Under the pieces are notes generated by a model. It searched no databases. It saw only the letters and a list, made by a program, of their open reading frames with translations, and was not told the origin of the DNA. Both the position numbers and the translations under genes were made by a program. A stretch of DNA of 64,000 nucleotides from CBDIDH01 sp965277595 (GTDB taxonomy: Bacteria > Planctomycetota > Planctomycetia > Isosphaerales > Isosphaeraceae): assembly GCA_965277595.1 (NCBI GenBank), contig CBDIDH010000001.1, forward strand, positions 1,054,001 to 1,118,000, in the 5' to 3' direction. Shown one piece after another: positions 23,461 to 32,128 of the stretch. Numbering within the stretch: the first letter of the stretch is position 1; each line of letters opens with the position of its first letter.

Positions 23461-24426
23461 TTAAAGCGATTCCACAATCGCTCCCGCCGCGCTGGCCTGG
23501 GTCCAAAAAATGGTGTCGGGTTTGAGATTAAATTTGTTAATCAACCTGGATCGAAGGATTTCTCGGGCGCTCTCCGAGAGATCACTGAAAGCGTAAAGGG
23601 TGGGTCCCCAGGAACTTTGACCGACACCATGAAGCCCCATCCGCGTCAATGTTTCACCCAGCTTTTCGGCTTCACGCGAACCGAACCGCCCACCTTGCGC
23701 AGGGCCGAAGACGCGTCCCATGATTTCTTGGATTGCCACAAGGCTCGAACCGAAGCCGGAAAGATCGGTCTCGATCACACCCGGGAGAAGGCCGAGGAGG
23801 ACGAGTCGGCAGAGGCGGTCGGATTCCGGCCCCGAGAGAGGTGGGAGCGACGCGAACGCATTTAATTCTTTTTGACCGTGAAGTCCGTGTTGCTGATCGG
23901 GCAGGATGATGAGGATCGACCACGCAGAGGGGAAGGCAAGCCGGGTCAATTTGACCGGCAGGTCTGAAATCGGACTCTGACCAACGTCGACGATCAGGCC
24001 CCCTTCGGCGAAGCCGTGAATGCCAATTCCAGAACGGCGACCGCGTCCGGTCCAGTGAGCCAGGGAGGTGGCCGGCGTCTGGGGTATTTCCGCGATGGTT
24101 GCCAGCGCTCGGGCGATCGCGAGACTTAACTGGGTTCCCAGGCCCAGACCGATATGGGCCGAGGGGGTCTTGAGGATCGAGATCCGGGCAGGACAAACCT
24201 CGAAATGGGCCTGGCGAAGATGGTCGGCAACCTGGATCGCAATGTCCAGGGCGCGATCGCGGAGCGGGCCAATCGCCTCCCATTTCGAAGCGCCTTCGAC
24301 AAGAATTTCGAGGCCGGGGCGTTCGATCATGAGCCCGACGCCGCCGAACTGGCGGCTTGCATGAGGTCCCCAGCCGAGTAGTCCGAAGTGGAGACGACTC
24401 GGTGTCGAAATGCGGACGCCGTTCAT
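23461..24426 (-). CDS. mptG: Beta-ribofuranosylaminobenzene 5'-phosphate synthase
   Basis: A 321-residue GHMP-kinase-like protein. It joins 4-hydroxybenzoate (or p-aminobenzoate, depending on organism) with phosphoribosyl pyrophosphate, the first committed step toward the arylamine side of methanopterin-type cofactors. The GHMP glycine-rich loop is HIGLGLGTQLSLAIARAL (about 91-108), and the N terminus RISTPSRLHFGLLG is typical. Its ATG overlaps the stop of the DUF447 gene in ATGA. It is the last gene of a minus-strand cofactor module whose 3' end faces the rrn terminator. Confidence 0.9.
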   Translation of the reverse strand: MNGVRISTPSRLHFGLLGWGPHASRQFGGVGLMIERPGLEILVEGASKWEAIGPLRDRALDIAIQVADHLRQAHFEVCPARISILKTPSAHIGLGLGTQLSLAIARALATIAEIPQTPATSLAHWTGRGRRSGIGIHGFAEGGLIVDVGQSPISDLPVKLTRLAFPSAWSILIILPDQQHGLHGQKELNAFASLPPLSGPESDRLCRLVLLGLLPGVIETDLSGFGSSLVAIQEIMGRVFGPAQGGRFGSREAEKLGETLTRMGLHGVGQSSWGPTLYAFSDLSESAREILRSRLINKFNLKPDTIFWTQASAAGAIVESL

Positions 24427-25022
24427 CTGGCTTGGGTCCCGACGTCAACGCTCCGCCGTTGCATGACCGCGCGGATGTGATTTTCCAGCAAGGTGAAGGC
24501 CTCGGCCTCGCGAGGGCCGCCGGTCTTCTCGACGACGATTCGATGCGTTTCCAGGTCGTCGGTCACCCGGGTCATCGGCAAAAATTCGATCCGACTGGCG
24601 ATGATGGCCGCTTCCAGGACGGCGTGCCGGGCGCGGTTGAAGCCGAAGAAATCGCGAAGGGTTTCACGGCGGCAAGTTTCCACGGTCAGGCGGGCTCGTT
24701 CCTCGCGATCGTCGATCTCGATCACCCGAAACTCGTAATAGCGGCAAGATTCGAGCAAGATTTGGCCCGAAATCGCTTCCGCGGGGCGAGTTGGCGCGTC
24801 GCGGACCTTTCCAATGGTGGAACGCGCGAGCAGGAGGACGTCGTCGGTGACATGGAAGACCCCCTCGCCGCGAGCCTTCAGGTTACGAAAGGTGGTCGAC
24901 GACCGAAAGGGTTTGAGGACAAATCGTTGAAGTTCAAGGTCAGGGCCAACGCGGGGCCCCATCGGGGCGATGTTCAGGCTGCCAGTTAGGTCGAGACTGG
25001 TGACGATTCCTTCGAGAATCAC
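24423..25022 (-). CDS. DUF447 family protein (probable FMN-binding split barrel)
   Basis: A 199-residue protein matching the archaeal/methylotroph DUF447 family by its N terminus (ILEGIVTSLDLTGSLNIAPMGPRV) and its pattern of strands; family structures have an FMN-binding split-barrel fold. In methylotrophs the gene lies in H4MPT clusters, and its role is not settled. Here both its neighbours overlap it by 4 bases (ATGA at each end), which implies tight co-translation with the DHPS-like and MptG proteins. A flavin-dependent step in H4MPT synthesis or reduction is a reasonable inference. Confidence 0.82.
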   Translation of the reverse strand: MILEGIVTSLDLTGSLNIAPMGPRVGPDLELQRFVLKPFRSSTTFRNLKARGEGVFHVTDDVLLLARSTIGKVRDAPTRPAEAISGQILLESCRYYEFRVIEIDDREERARLTVETCRRETLRDFFGFNRARHAVLEAAIIASRIEFLPMTRVTDDLETHRIVVEKTGGPREAEAFTLLENHIRAVMQRRSVDVGTQAR

Positions 25023-26401
25023 GAGGGATCTCCCGCGATTTTTTGGCGACGCAGCCGATCCAGATGACTTTCCTCCGGTTCGCTGAGGTAACCCCAGTCA
25101 AGCGCCTGGTCCTGGCGATAGGCCTTGCCCAGAGTCAGGGACGTCTTCGCCTTCATCATCTCATAACCGAGATAAAAGGCGTGAGAGGGGTCGGAAATGG
25201 CCATCTTTTCGAACAGGAGAAAGGGGTCTGTGTCGGTCAAGTAATGGGCGCCGTTCAGGGCCACGATCCGACCATCCTCGGCGAAGATTCGCCAGTTCGC
25301 GTCCTTGACGCGTCCGGCCATCTCCGCGAGCGTCTCGGGTCCGAACCTGGGGACCTTGGTATCCCGGAGCATCACGAGGCCCGGTTCAACGTGCTTGGGG
25401 AGGGTTTTCCAGGTGACGGCGTGATACATCAGCCGGCGGGCCAGGTCAATTTCCTTGACCGAAGTCCGGGCCCAGTTGATTACCTCGGTCGTCAGGACGC
25501 TCCGAACGCCAAGTTCCTGGCAGATGCCAATCAAGAGCGTGTTGAGGCCGGCGGAGTCAACGTCGGTCAACTCCGTGAGGTTGCCAATCCCCATCATGAC
25601 CGGGACGCCCGGATAGCGCTCGCGGGCTTCAAAATAACGGCCGAGCGACGTGGTGAACCCAAAACCGAGAGGTTCAAGGATCGGGTCGATTCGGAAGGGA
25701 ACCCCCTGGTCGCGGAGGTCGCGGACGGTCGCGTCGAGGCCATCCCAGGTGCCGGGCTGGTCGGGGATCGCGACGACCTCGATGCCCCAGGACGCGGCGT
25801 GCTCGCGGTTCGAGGCGTTGACGCTGAGCACAAGCTCGGCGCCCGCCGCGGCGGCGTCACCCGCCTCGACCGGGTCGAGCGTGTCAATCGAGACGCGAAA
25901 GCCGCGGCGGCGAAGGGCGGCGACGGTCGGGCCAACACCCGGCCAGGGGCCGCCGGGGTCGCAACCGAGGTCAATCACGTCGGCGCCTTCCGATCGGTAA
26001 TGCTCGGCGGTGGCAAGAATCGCGACGAGTGAGAGCCGGGGGGCGTGGTTGATCTCGGCGAGAATCTCAATGTCAAAGGCTCCATAACCCGCGCGACGCG
26101 GATCGACGCCTCCGAAAAACCGAGGGAGGTCGCGAAGGTCTTCGGGACCAAGCTCGACGGGAACGCCCGCAATCGCCTCGACGGCCGAGAGGTCGCCGCG
26201 GCAGTGGCCCGGCAAGATGACGCGGTCAACCGGAGCCGCGATTTTGAGCTGGTGCGCGACCCACTTCGGGGTCATCAAGGCGGCCACCGAGATCGGCAAG
26301 ACGGCGACCTCCGCCTGGAAGCCCGAGGACGGTGCCAGGTCGTCCAGGAGGCGTCGCAGAGCCGGTTCGGCCAGGCGTCCAGTCACGAAGAGGATTTTCA
26401 T
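25019..26401 (-). CDS. Dihydropteroate-synthase-like protein (DUF6513 plus pterin-binding domain)
   Basis: A 460-residue protein. The first 120 or so residues are an archaeal-type extra domain (MKILFVTGRLAEPALRRLLD...). A DHPS-like TIM barrel then starts near residue 125, with EGADVIDLGCDPGG around 154 and VSIDTLDP around 191. Ordinary FolP is about 280 residues and lacks the front domain; this form belongs to the archaeal family found in H4MPT clusters. It probably condenses the pterin with the ribofuranosyl-aminobenzene made by MptG, but the reaction has to be taken as inference. Cotranscribed with DUF447 and mptG. Confidence 0.85.
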   Translation of the reverse strand: MKILFVTGRLAEPALRRLLDDLAPSSGFQAEVAVLPISVAALMTPKWVAHQLKIAAPVDRVILPGHCRGDLSAVEAIAGVPVELGPEDLRDLPRFFGGVDPRRAGYGAFDIEILAEINHAPRLSLVAILATAEHYRSEGADVIDLGCDPGGPWPGVGPTVAALRRRGFRVSIDTLDPVEAGDAAAAGAELVLSVNASNREHAASWGIEVVAIPDQPGTWDGLDATVRDLRDQGVPFRIDPILEPLGFGFTTSLGRYFEARERYPGVPVMMGIGNLTELTDVDSAGLNTLLIGICQELGVRSVLTTEVINWARTSVKEIDLARRLMYHAVTWKTLPKHVEPGLVMLRDTKVPRFGPETLAEMAGRVKDANWRIFAEDGRIVALNGAHYLTDTDPFLLFEKMAISDPSHAFYLGYEMMKAKTSLTLGKAYRQDQALDWGYLSEPEESHLDRLRRQKIAGDPS

Positions 26402-26456
26402 CGACGAAGAGGGTTCGGAAGGGGGAAACGGCCAGGAATTGCCGACTAGAAACGGG

Positions 26457-27230
26457 TCAACGGACCGCGCCGCCGTTGACGCGGAGAACCTGCCCCGTCA
26501 AAAACGAGGCGCCAGGGCCGATCAAAAACCGGACTGCCTCGGCGACATCATCCGGTGCGCCCCAGCGGGCCAGCGGAGTTTCGCGCAAGACGCGGTCTCG
26601 CCAGTGCTTGCTTGTGGATTCACCCCAGGACGTCTTGATCCACCCCGGCGCCACCGCGTTGACGAGAACGGTCGGCGCAAGGCTGAGCGAAAGGCTTCGG
26701 GTGAAGGCCAGGATGCCCCCTTTCGTCGCGGCGAAGATCTCGCCGGAATCGCCTTCCATGCCGATCTCGGCCTGGTCCCAGCCCATCGTCACGATCCGAC
26801 CGCTCCCCTGGGATTTCATCCGATGGCCGACCTCGCGGCAAAGCCGGATCGTGGAGACGAGATCGACGGCGATCAGGGTATCGAGTTTGTCCTCGAAGCT
26901 GAGATGTCTTCCCTCGCCCGTCAAGATGTCGGCGCCGGCGAGATGAATCCAGGCATCGAGACCGCCCCAGAGATTCCAGGCGTCCGAGGCCAATCGGTCG
27001 CCGGCTTGCCGGTCGCCAAGATCGGCCATCATGACCTGAGAACGGCCGCCAAAAGCCTGGATCGCCTCGGCAACCTCGATCGCGGCCGATTCCGAGGAGC
27101 GGCCGTGGACAATCACATCCGCTCCCGCGCGGCCGAGCGCGAGCGCCACGGATCGGCCGATCCCGGAGGTCGAGCCGAGAACCGCCGTCCGAACACCTTG
27201 CAATTCCCCCGTCGAGCGTTTCCAATCCAT
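26457..27230 (-). CDS. SDR-family oxidoreductase lacking the canonical catalytic Tyr and Ser
   Basis: A short-chain dehydrogenase/reductase, 257 residues from the ATG at 27230 (an ATG at 27269 would add 13). The nucleotide motif GSTSGIG (residues 19-25) and the NAVAPGWIKT block are normal. The catalytic YxxxK reads FAATK, with Phe166 in place of Tyr and Lys170 kept, and the usual Ser position is Gly/Trp (TMGWDQ). It stands 55 bases upstream of the DHPS-like gene and in the same module, so a pterin reductase or a non-catalytic role are both possible. It is divergent from fhcB. Confidence 0.8.
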   Translation of the reverse strand: MDWKRSTGELQGVRTAVLGSTSGIGRSVALALGRAGADVIVHGRSSESAAIEVAEAIQAFGGRSQVMMADLGDRQAGDRLASDAWNLWGGLDAWIHLAGADILTGEGRHLSFEDKLDTLIAVDLVSTIRLCREVGHRMKSQGSGRIVTMGWDQAEIGMEGDSGEIFAATKGGILAFTRSLSLSLAPTVLVNAVAPGWIKTSWGESTSKHWRDRVLRETPLARWGAPDDVAEAVRFLIGPGASFLTGQVLRVNGGAVR

Positions 27231-27257
27231 GACGGTCGGTCGGTCTCCGGGGCCGAG

Positions 27258-27299
27258 TTGTCCGGACAATATAATCCCTCAAGCGAGATCGCGGACTCT
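27258..27299. promoter_or_regulatory. Divergent control region between the SDR and fhcB
   Basis: An AT-rich core AATATAAT (27268-27275) offers a TATAAT on the plus strand (27270-27275) and a TATATT on the minus strand (27273-27268). Neither has a good -35. This is the only space available for promoters of the two divergent C1 operons (27231-27360). Confidence 0.35.
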
Positions 27300-27360
27300 A
27301 TCCTATGAGATTGTCCCGGCTGTGTCCAAAAACTCTCGGCACGTTGGGAAAAGACAAATC

Positions 27361-28701
27361 ATGACTCCGGCCGAGATCCCGACCCAGAGCGAGTCGACGG
27401 CCGCCTCCGAGAGGCAGGTCTTCAGCGACGTGACCTGTCTGGGTTGCGGCTGCCTTTGCGATGATCTCACGGTCGAGGTCGAAAAATCTGAGATCAGGAA
27501 GGCCCATTCCGCCTGTGAGATCGGCCGGAACTGGTTTCTCGCGCACGAGACGATTGAAACCGTCGATGAGGCACGCGTCGAGGGGCAACCCGTCGCCAGA
27601 GGCGAGGCGATCGAGCGCGCGGTGGAGATCCTCGCGGGATCAAAATCGCTGGTCGTCTGCGGTCTGACCCAGACGACGATCGAGACCGTCAGGGCCGCGC
27701 TGGCGCTGGCGGATCGGCTGGGTGCTCGGGTGATTCTCGATCGATCGGAGACGGAACTCGGGCGGGTCGCGGCGTTTCAGGATCAGGGGAAAATCACGGC
27801 GACACTTGGTGAAGTGAAGAATCGCGCCGATCTCGTCGTCTTCTGGGGGGTCGACCCGCTCGCGACGCATCCCAGGCACTGGGAACGCTATTCGGTCGAG
27901 CCGAAGGGGCGGTTCGTGACGGGTGGTCGAGCGGCCAGGACGGTCGTCGTGGTCGATGAAAAAGTCACTCAATCGGCCCAACAGGCTGATCAGTTTTTTC
28001 GAGTCGCGCCTCAACACAATATCGAGGCGATCACAAGCTTACGCATGATCCTTCAAGGCAAATCTGTCGCAATCAAATCAAATAGGGATTTTGATATTGA
28101 CGGTCTGCGTGAACTCGCCAATCGGTGCAAGGCCGCGCGTTACGGGGTGATCTTCTTTCAGGCGAAGCGAGAATCGGGCGGCCCGGCTGGCCTGGGTTGG
28201 TGGGAAGCGACGCGCCTCGTCCGCGATCTGAACGAACGGACGCGGTTCGTGCTGCTTGGAATGGGAGGGGCGGGCAACCTCGCCGGGGCGGAGGCGGCGC
28301 TCGTCTGGCAATCGGGGTTCTTGCAAGGGGTTGACTATCGGTCGGGTCGGCCGAGCCCGATCCGTGACGAGACGACGATTGAGGAGTGCCTCAAACACGG
28401 CGAGGCCGACGCGGTTCTGGCCGTGGCCAGCGCGCTGCCTGTCGGCCTTTCCGTTGAGGCAAGAGCGCATCTTGGGTCGATCCCGACCGTTTTGATTGGA
28501 CCGGGCGCGACCCACCCCGCGAAGGTTCCGGCGACCGTGGCCCTGGCGACTTCGACGACCGGGATCGACGCGAGCGGAACAGTGATGCGCACCGACGGGT
28601 TGACCCTGCCGCCGCGCCCTTTGAGGCGGTCGCCTTTCCCGGACGATCGCGACCTGCTGGCGATCTTCCTGGAAAACGTCGGGGGGCGGGGCCAGTCGTG
28701 A
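27361..28701 (+). CDS. fhcB: Formyltransferase/hydrolase complex subunit B (formylmethanofuran dehydrogenase subunit B homologue)
   Basis: 446 residues from the ATG at 27361, chosen over an in-frame ATG at 27229 that would overlap the divergent SDR. The N terminus has the FwdB-type cysteine motif CLGCGCLCDD (Cys26, 29, 31, 33). The rest resembles the molybdopterin-oxidoreductase fold of FwdB/FmdB. In methylotrophs the homologous FhcB has lost redox activity, and the complex only moves and hydrolyses formyl groups; that is assumed here. First gene of the fhc operon; its TGA overlaps the GTG of fhcA in GTGA. Confidence 0.93.
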   Translation: MTPAEIPTQSESTAASERQVFSDVTCLGCGCLCDDLTVEVEKSEIRKAHSACEIGRNWFLAHETIETVDEARVEGQPVARGEAIERAVEILAGSKSLVVCGLTQTTIETVRAALALADRLGARVILDRSETELGRVAAFQDQGKITATLGEVKNRADLVVFWGVDPLATHPRHWERYSVEPKGRFVTGGRAARTVVVVDEKVTQSAQQADQFFRVAPQHNIEAITSLRMILQGKSVAIKSNRDFDIDGLRELANRCKAARYGVIFFQAKRESGGPAGLGWWEATRLVRDLNERTRFVLLGMGGAGNLAGAEAALVWQSGFLQGVDYRSGRPSPIRDETTIEECLKHGEADAVLAVASALPVGLSVEARAHLGSIPTVLIGPGATHPAKVPATVALATSTTGIDASGTVMRTDGLTLPPRPLRRSPFPDDRDLLAIFLENVGGRGQS

Positions 28702-30368
28702 CGTACGACCTTCAGATCAAGGGTGGTCTTGTCGTCGACCCGGCCAACCACGTCGAGCCGAGCGTTGGCGACGTCTGGATCGCGGGGGGCAAGGTTGTCG
28801 AACCGCCGGAAAACCCGGACGAGCGACCCAACAGGACGATCGACGCGAGGGGCCTTGTGGTGATGCCCGGCGGGGTCGACGTTCACTGTCATATCGCCGG
28901 CTCGAAGGTCAACGCCGGCCGAGGGATGAGGCCCGAAGACCATCACGGGAAGTCGTTTGGCGAAGAGGTCCGGTCGGGAACGCTCGGGAGCACGCCGAGC
29001 ACCTTCGCAACGGGGTTTCTTTATGCGGGCCTTGGCTACACGACCGCCCTGGACGCCTCGATACCCCCGCTCGGTGCGCGTCAGGCGCATCAGGAGTTCG
29101 CCGACACCCCCTTGATCGACAAGGCGTTTCTTGTCCTCATGGGAAATAATCATTTCCTGATGGATCGGGTCCGGGAAGGGCGAGCCGGAGAAATTCGCGA
29201 CGCCGTGGCCTGGATTCTTAACGCGGCGAAGGGGTACGGCGTCAAGGTTGTCAATCCGGGGGGCGTCGAGCGCTGGAAGCAAGGGGCGAACAATGTCTTT
29301 ACGCTCGACGATGAGGTTGAACATTTCCGGGTCAGCCCTCGGGCGATCTTGACAGCGCTAGCCGGGGCGATTGACGACCTCGCCTTGCCCCACCCGATGC
29401 ACCTTCACGGTCTCAATCTGGGCATTCCCGGCAACGCGGAAACAACCCTGGAAACGCTCGGGGCACTCGACGGCCGGAGGGTCCATCTGGCGCACGTCCA
29501 GTTTCATAGCTATGGCCCGGCCGAGCCGAAATCACGCCTTTTCGGGTCGCGCGTCGCCGACCTCGCCGCGTATGTCAACACGCATCCAGAGGTCACCGTC
29601 GACGTCGGTCAGGTCGTCTTCGGCGAGACGACAAGCATGACCGCCGATGGTGCGGTCGGGCATTTTCTGGCAAGGCTCACCGGGCGGAAGTGGGTCAATG
29701 TTGACGTCGAGAACGAGACCGGTTGCGGCGTCGTGCCGATCACGTATAGCGATAAGAATCATGTCCATGCGCTGCAATGGGCGATCGGCCTGGAGTGGTT
29801 CCTCCGCGTCGCGAACCCCTGGCAGGTCGCCCTCAGCACCGATCATCCCAACGGCGGTTCTTTTCTTTCGTATCCGAAGATCATTGCCCTGTTGATGGAT
29901 CGAGGTCTTCGATCCGACGTGTTCAAGACCCTTCCCGAAGGGGCGAGGCGGCGGACCGGCCTGAGCGAGCTATCGAGAGAATACAGCCTTTCCGAGATCG
30001 CCGTGGTGACCCGCGCCGGTCCCGCCCGGATGCTGGGACTGGCGACCAAGGGGCACCTCGGCCCTGGGGCCGACGCCGACCTGACCGTCTATCTTCCCGA
30101 TGACGACAAGGAACGCATGTTCGCCTTGCCGCGCTACGTCATCAAAGGGGGCGAATTGATCGTCGAGAGCGGCGAGATTCGATCCACGACACTGGCGCGA
30201 ACCCTTCACGTTGCCCCCGAGTACGACGAGGCGATCGTTCCCGAGATTCGCCGCTGGATCGACCGCGATTTCACGATCCAGTTCGCCCATTATCCGGTCG
30301 CCGCGAACGAGGTTGCCAACCCGCTCGAATGTCCGGTCGGACCTTCCGCGGAAGGGGGATCGCCTTGA
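28698..30368 (+). CDS. fhcA: Formyltransferase/hydrolase complex subunit A (amidohydrolase)
   Basis: A 556-residue amidohydrolase-superfamily protein that hydrolyses the formyl-(methylo)furan intermediate to formate. The metal-binding motif VDVHCH (His63, His65) follows a typical N-terminal strand region, and more metal-site histidines occur in HLHGLNLG and LSTDHPNGG. Length agrees with FwdA/FhcA (about 550-570). The start is a GTG inside the GTGA overlap with fhcB, and the 3' end overlaps fhcD in TTGA. Confidence 0.95.
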   Translation: MTYDLQIKGGLVVDPANHVEPSVGDVWIAGGKVVEPPENPDERPNRTIDARGLVVMPGGVDVHCHIAGSKVNAGRGMRPEDHHGKSFGEEVRSGTLGSTPSTFATGFLYAGLGYTTALDASIPPLGARQAHQEFADTPLIDKAFLVLMGNNHFLMDRVREGRAGEIRDAVAWILNAAKGYGVKVVNPGGVERWKQGANNVFTLDDEVEHFRVSPRAILTALAGAIDDLALPHPMHLHGLNLGIPGNAETTLETLGALDGRRVHLAHVQFHSYGPAEPKSRLFGSRVADLAAYVNTHPEVTVDVGQVVFGETTSMTADGAVGHFLARLTGRKWVNVDVENETGCGVVPITYSDKNHVHALQWAIGLEWFLRVANPWQVALSTDHPNGGSFLSYPKIIALLMDRGLRSDVFKTLPEGARRRTGLSELSREYSLSEIAVVTRAGPARMLGLATKGHLGPGADADLTVYLPDDDKERMFALPRYVIKGGELIVESGEIRSTTLARTLHVAPEYDEAIVPEIRRWIDRDFTIQFAHYPVAANEVANPLECPVGPSAEGGSP

Positions 30369-31279
30369 CGACCCCGGAGCCGACGCATCAGATCAACGGC
30401 GTCGAGGTGATCGACACCTTTGCCGAAGCCTTTCCAATGACCGCCGCTCGGGCCATCATCACGGCCGATTCCGCACGCTGGGCCGAGATCGCCGGCCGGA
30501 CGATCTCCGGCTATGCGACCAGCGTGATTGGCTGCGACGCCGAGGCGGCCCTTGAGCGAATCTTGACACCCGAGGAGACGCCCGACGGAAGGCCGGGGGT
30601 CAGCGTCCTGCTCTTTGCCTTCAGCCGCGATGCGCTCGAAAAAGCCTTGACGAACCGGGTCGGCCAGTGCGTGATGACCTGCCCGACAACCGCCTGTTAC
30701 AACGGCCTGCCCGACCTGGAAAAGTCGATCAACGTCGGCGGCCGTTTGCGCTACTTCGGCGACGGTCTTCAGATCTCCAAGCGCCTCGAAGACCGACGTT
30801 TCTGGCGAATTCCCGTGATGGATGGTGAATTCACCTGTGAAGAGCGCTTCGGGACGACCAAGGGGGTCGCCGGTGGAAACATCATCATGTCGGGGCGCGA
30901 CCCCGCGGAAACGCTCGCGGCGGCCGAAGCGGCGGTCAAGGCGATGAGAGCCTGTCCCGAGATCATCATGCCCTTTCCGGGGGGCATCGCTCGGTCGGGC
31001 TCGAAGGTCGGGAGCAAGTACAAGAAGCTTCGCGCCAGCACGAATACCGCGTATGCGCCGATGCTCCGTGGCCTTTCGCGGGTCGACCTGGCCGACGACG
31101 TGCGTTGTGTTTACGAGATCGTCATTGACGGCCTGACGCTGGCGGCGGTGGAACGGTCGATGGCCGTCGGCCTTCGGGCGGCCTGTGCGTATCCGCTGGC
31201 TCAGGTCTCGGCCGGAAACTACGGCGGCAAGCTTGGGCCGTTTCACATTCGACTCAGAGAGATCCTCGAACGGTACTGA
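30365..31279 (+). CDS. fhcD: Formylmethanofuran:H4MPT formyltransferase subunit
   Basis: A 304-residue protein of the Ftr/FhcD family, which moves the formyl group between H4MPT and the furan carrier. The start is the TTG at 30365 (TTGA overlap with fhcA), with GGAAGGGGG just upstream. An in-frame ATG at 30329 would add a 12-residue tail that the family lacks. Family features include NQ-type N-terminal INGVEVIDTFAEAFPM, the conserved CPTTACYNGL stretch, and an FPGGIARSGSKVGSKYK block near residue 213. Confidence 0.95.
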   Translation: MTTPEPTHQINGVEVIDTFAEAFPMTAARAIITADSARWAEIAGRTISGYATSVIGCDAEAALERILTPEETPDGRPGVSVLLFAFSRDALEKALTNRVGQCVMTCPTTACYNGLPDLEKSINVGGRLRYFGDGLQISKRLEDRRFWRIPVMDGEFTCEERFGTTKGVAGGNIIMSGRDPAETLAAAEAAVKAMRACPEIIMPFPGGIARSGSKVGSKYKKLRASTNTAYAPMLRGLSRVDLADDVRCVYEIVIDGLTLAAVERSMAVGLRAACAYPLAQVSAGNYGGKLGPFHIRLREILERY

Positions 31280-31295
31280 ACTGACGTCACGCCCC

Positions 31296-32114
31296 ATGAT
31301 TCTTCAATGGCTCGATAGAACGACCTTGCCCGTTGACTCCGATCGGCTCACGCCCGAGGTCCTCGGCAGCCTCAGCGCCGATCAAGGCGCCGCGTTGACC
31401 GTCCGCGTTGGCAATCAGGATGCGGAACTCGGCGACCTTTTTTCGGTTCAGGACGACGGATCGGAGACCTTGACGCTGGAGGGTGACCTCCGGCGGGTCC
31501 GCGGGATCGGCCGGGGGATGTCCCGGGGGAGCCTTGTCGTTCGGGGGCGTGGCGGGGCGCACCTGGGGGCGGGGATGTCGGGCGGCTCGATCGAGGTTTT
31601 CGGAGACGTCGGCGACTGGGCGGCGGCCGAGATGCGCGGCGGGTTCTTGCGGGTTCACGGCCGGGCGGGGCAATTGCTCGGAGCGGCCTATCCGGGGAGT
31701 CGGTTGGGAATGCGCGACGGCCGGATTCTTGTGAGCGGAGACTCGGGGGACGAGGCCGGCCGGAAAATGAGGCGCGGCCTGATCGCCGTCGGCGGAAGCG
31801 CGGGGGAGGGGTTCGGACGTGGCCTGATTGCCGGATCTCTCTTCGCTTTTGGTCCGATCGGCCGGTTCGCCGGCCTGGGAATGCGTCGGGGGACGATCGT
31901 GGCCCTCGGGTCCGAGCCCCTTGAGGTTTTGCCCTCGTTCGCGGCGACGGGATCGTATCGCTTCCCCTTCCTCATGGTGTATCTTCGGAAACTGGCCGAG
32001 TGGGGGATGCCGGTCCCCCTCGACGTGGTTTCTGGTCCCTTTCAACGCTATAATGGCGACCTCGCGGACGGCGGCCTTGGGGAAATTCTCGTCCGATCGA
32101 CCGATGGCGATTGA
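31296..32114 (+). CDS. fhcC: Formyltransferase/hydrolase complex subunit C
   Basis: A 272-residue protein made mainly of tandem glycine-rich repeats of the form G-x2-M-x2-G-x-[IL]-x-V-x-G (for example around residues 70-150), which fold as a beta-helix. The same repeat occurs in FwdC and in the C-terminal domain of glutamate synthase. It is the scaffold subunit. The ATG at 31296 was chosen because the longer frame (to 31185) lies inside fhcD. It is 16 bases after fhcD. Confidence 0.95.
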   Translation: MILQWLDRTTLPVDSDRLTPEVLGSLSADQGAALTVRVGNQDAELGDLFSVQDDGSETLTLEGDLRRVRGIGRGMSRGSLVVRGRGGAHLGAGMSGGSIEVFGDVGDWAAAEMRGGFLRVHGRAGQLLGAAYPGSRLGMRDGRILVSGDSGDEAGRKMRRGLIAVGGSAGEGFGRGLIAGSLFAFGPIGRFAGLGMRRGTIVALGSEPLEVLPSFAATGSYRFPFLMVYLRKLAEWGMPVPLDVVSGPFQRYNGDLADGGLGEILVRSTDGD

Positions 32115-32128
32115 AGAGTGAGTGCCCG

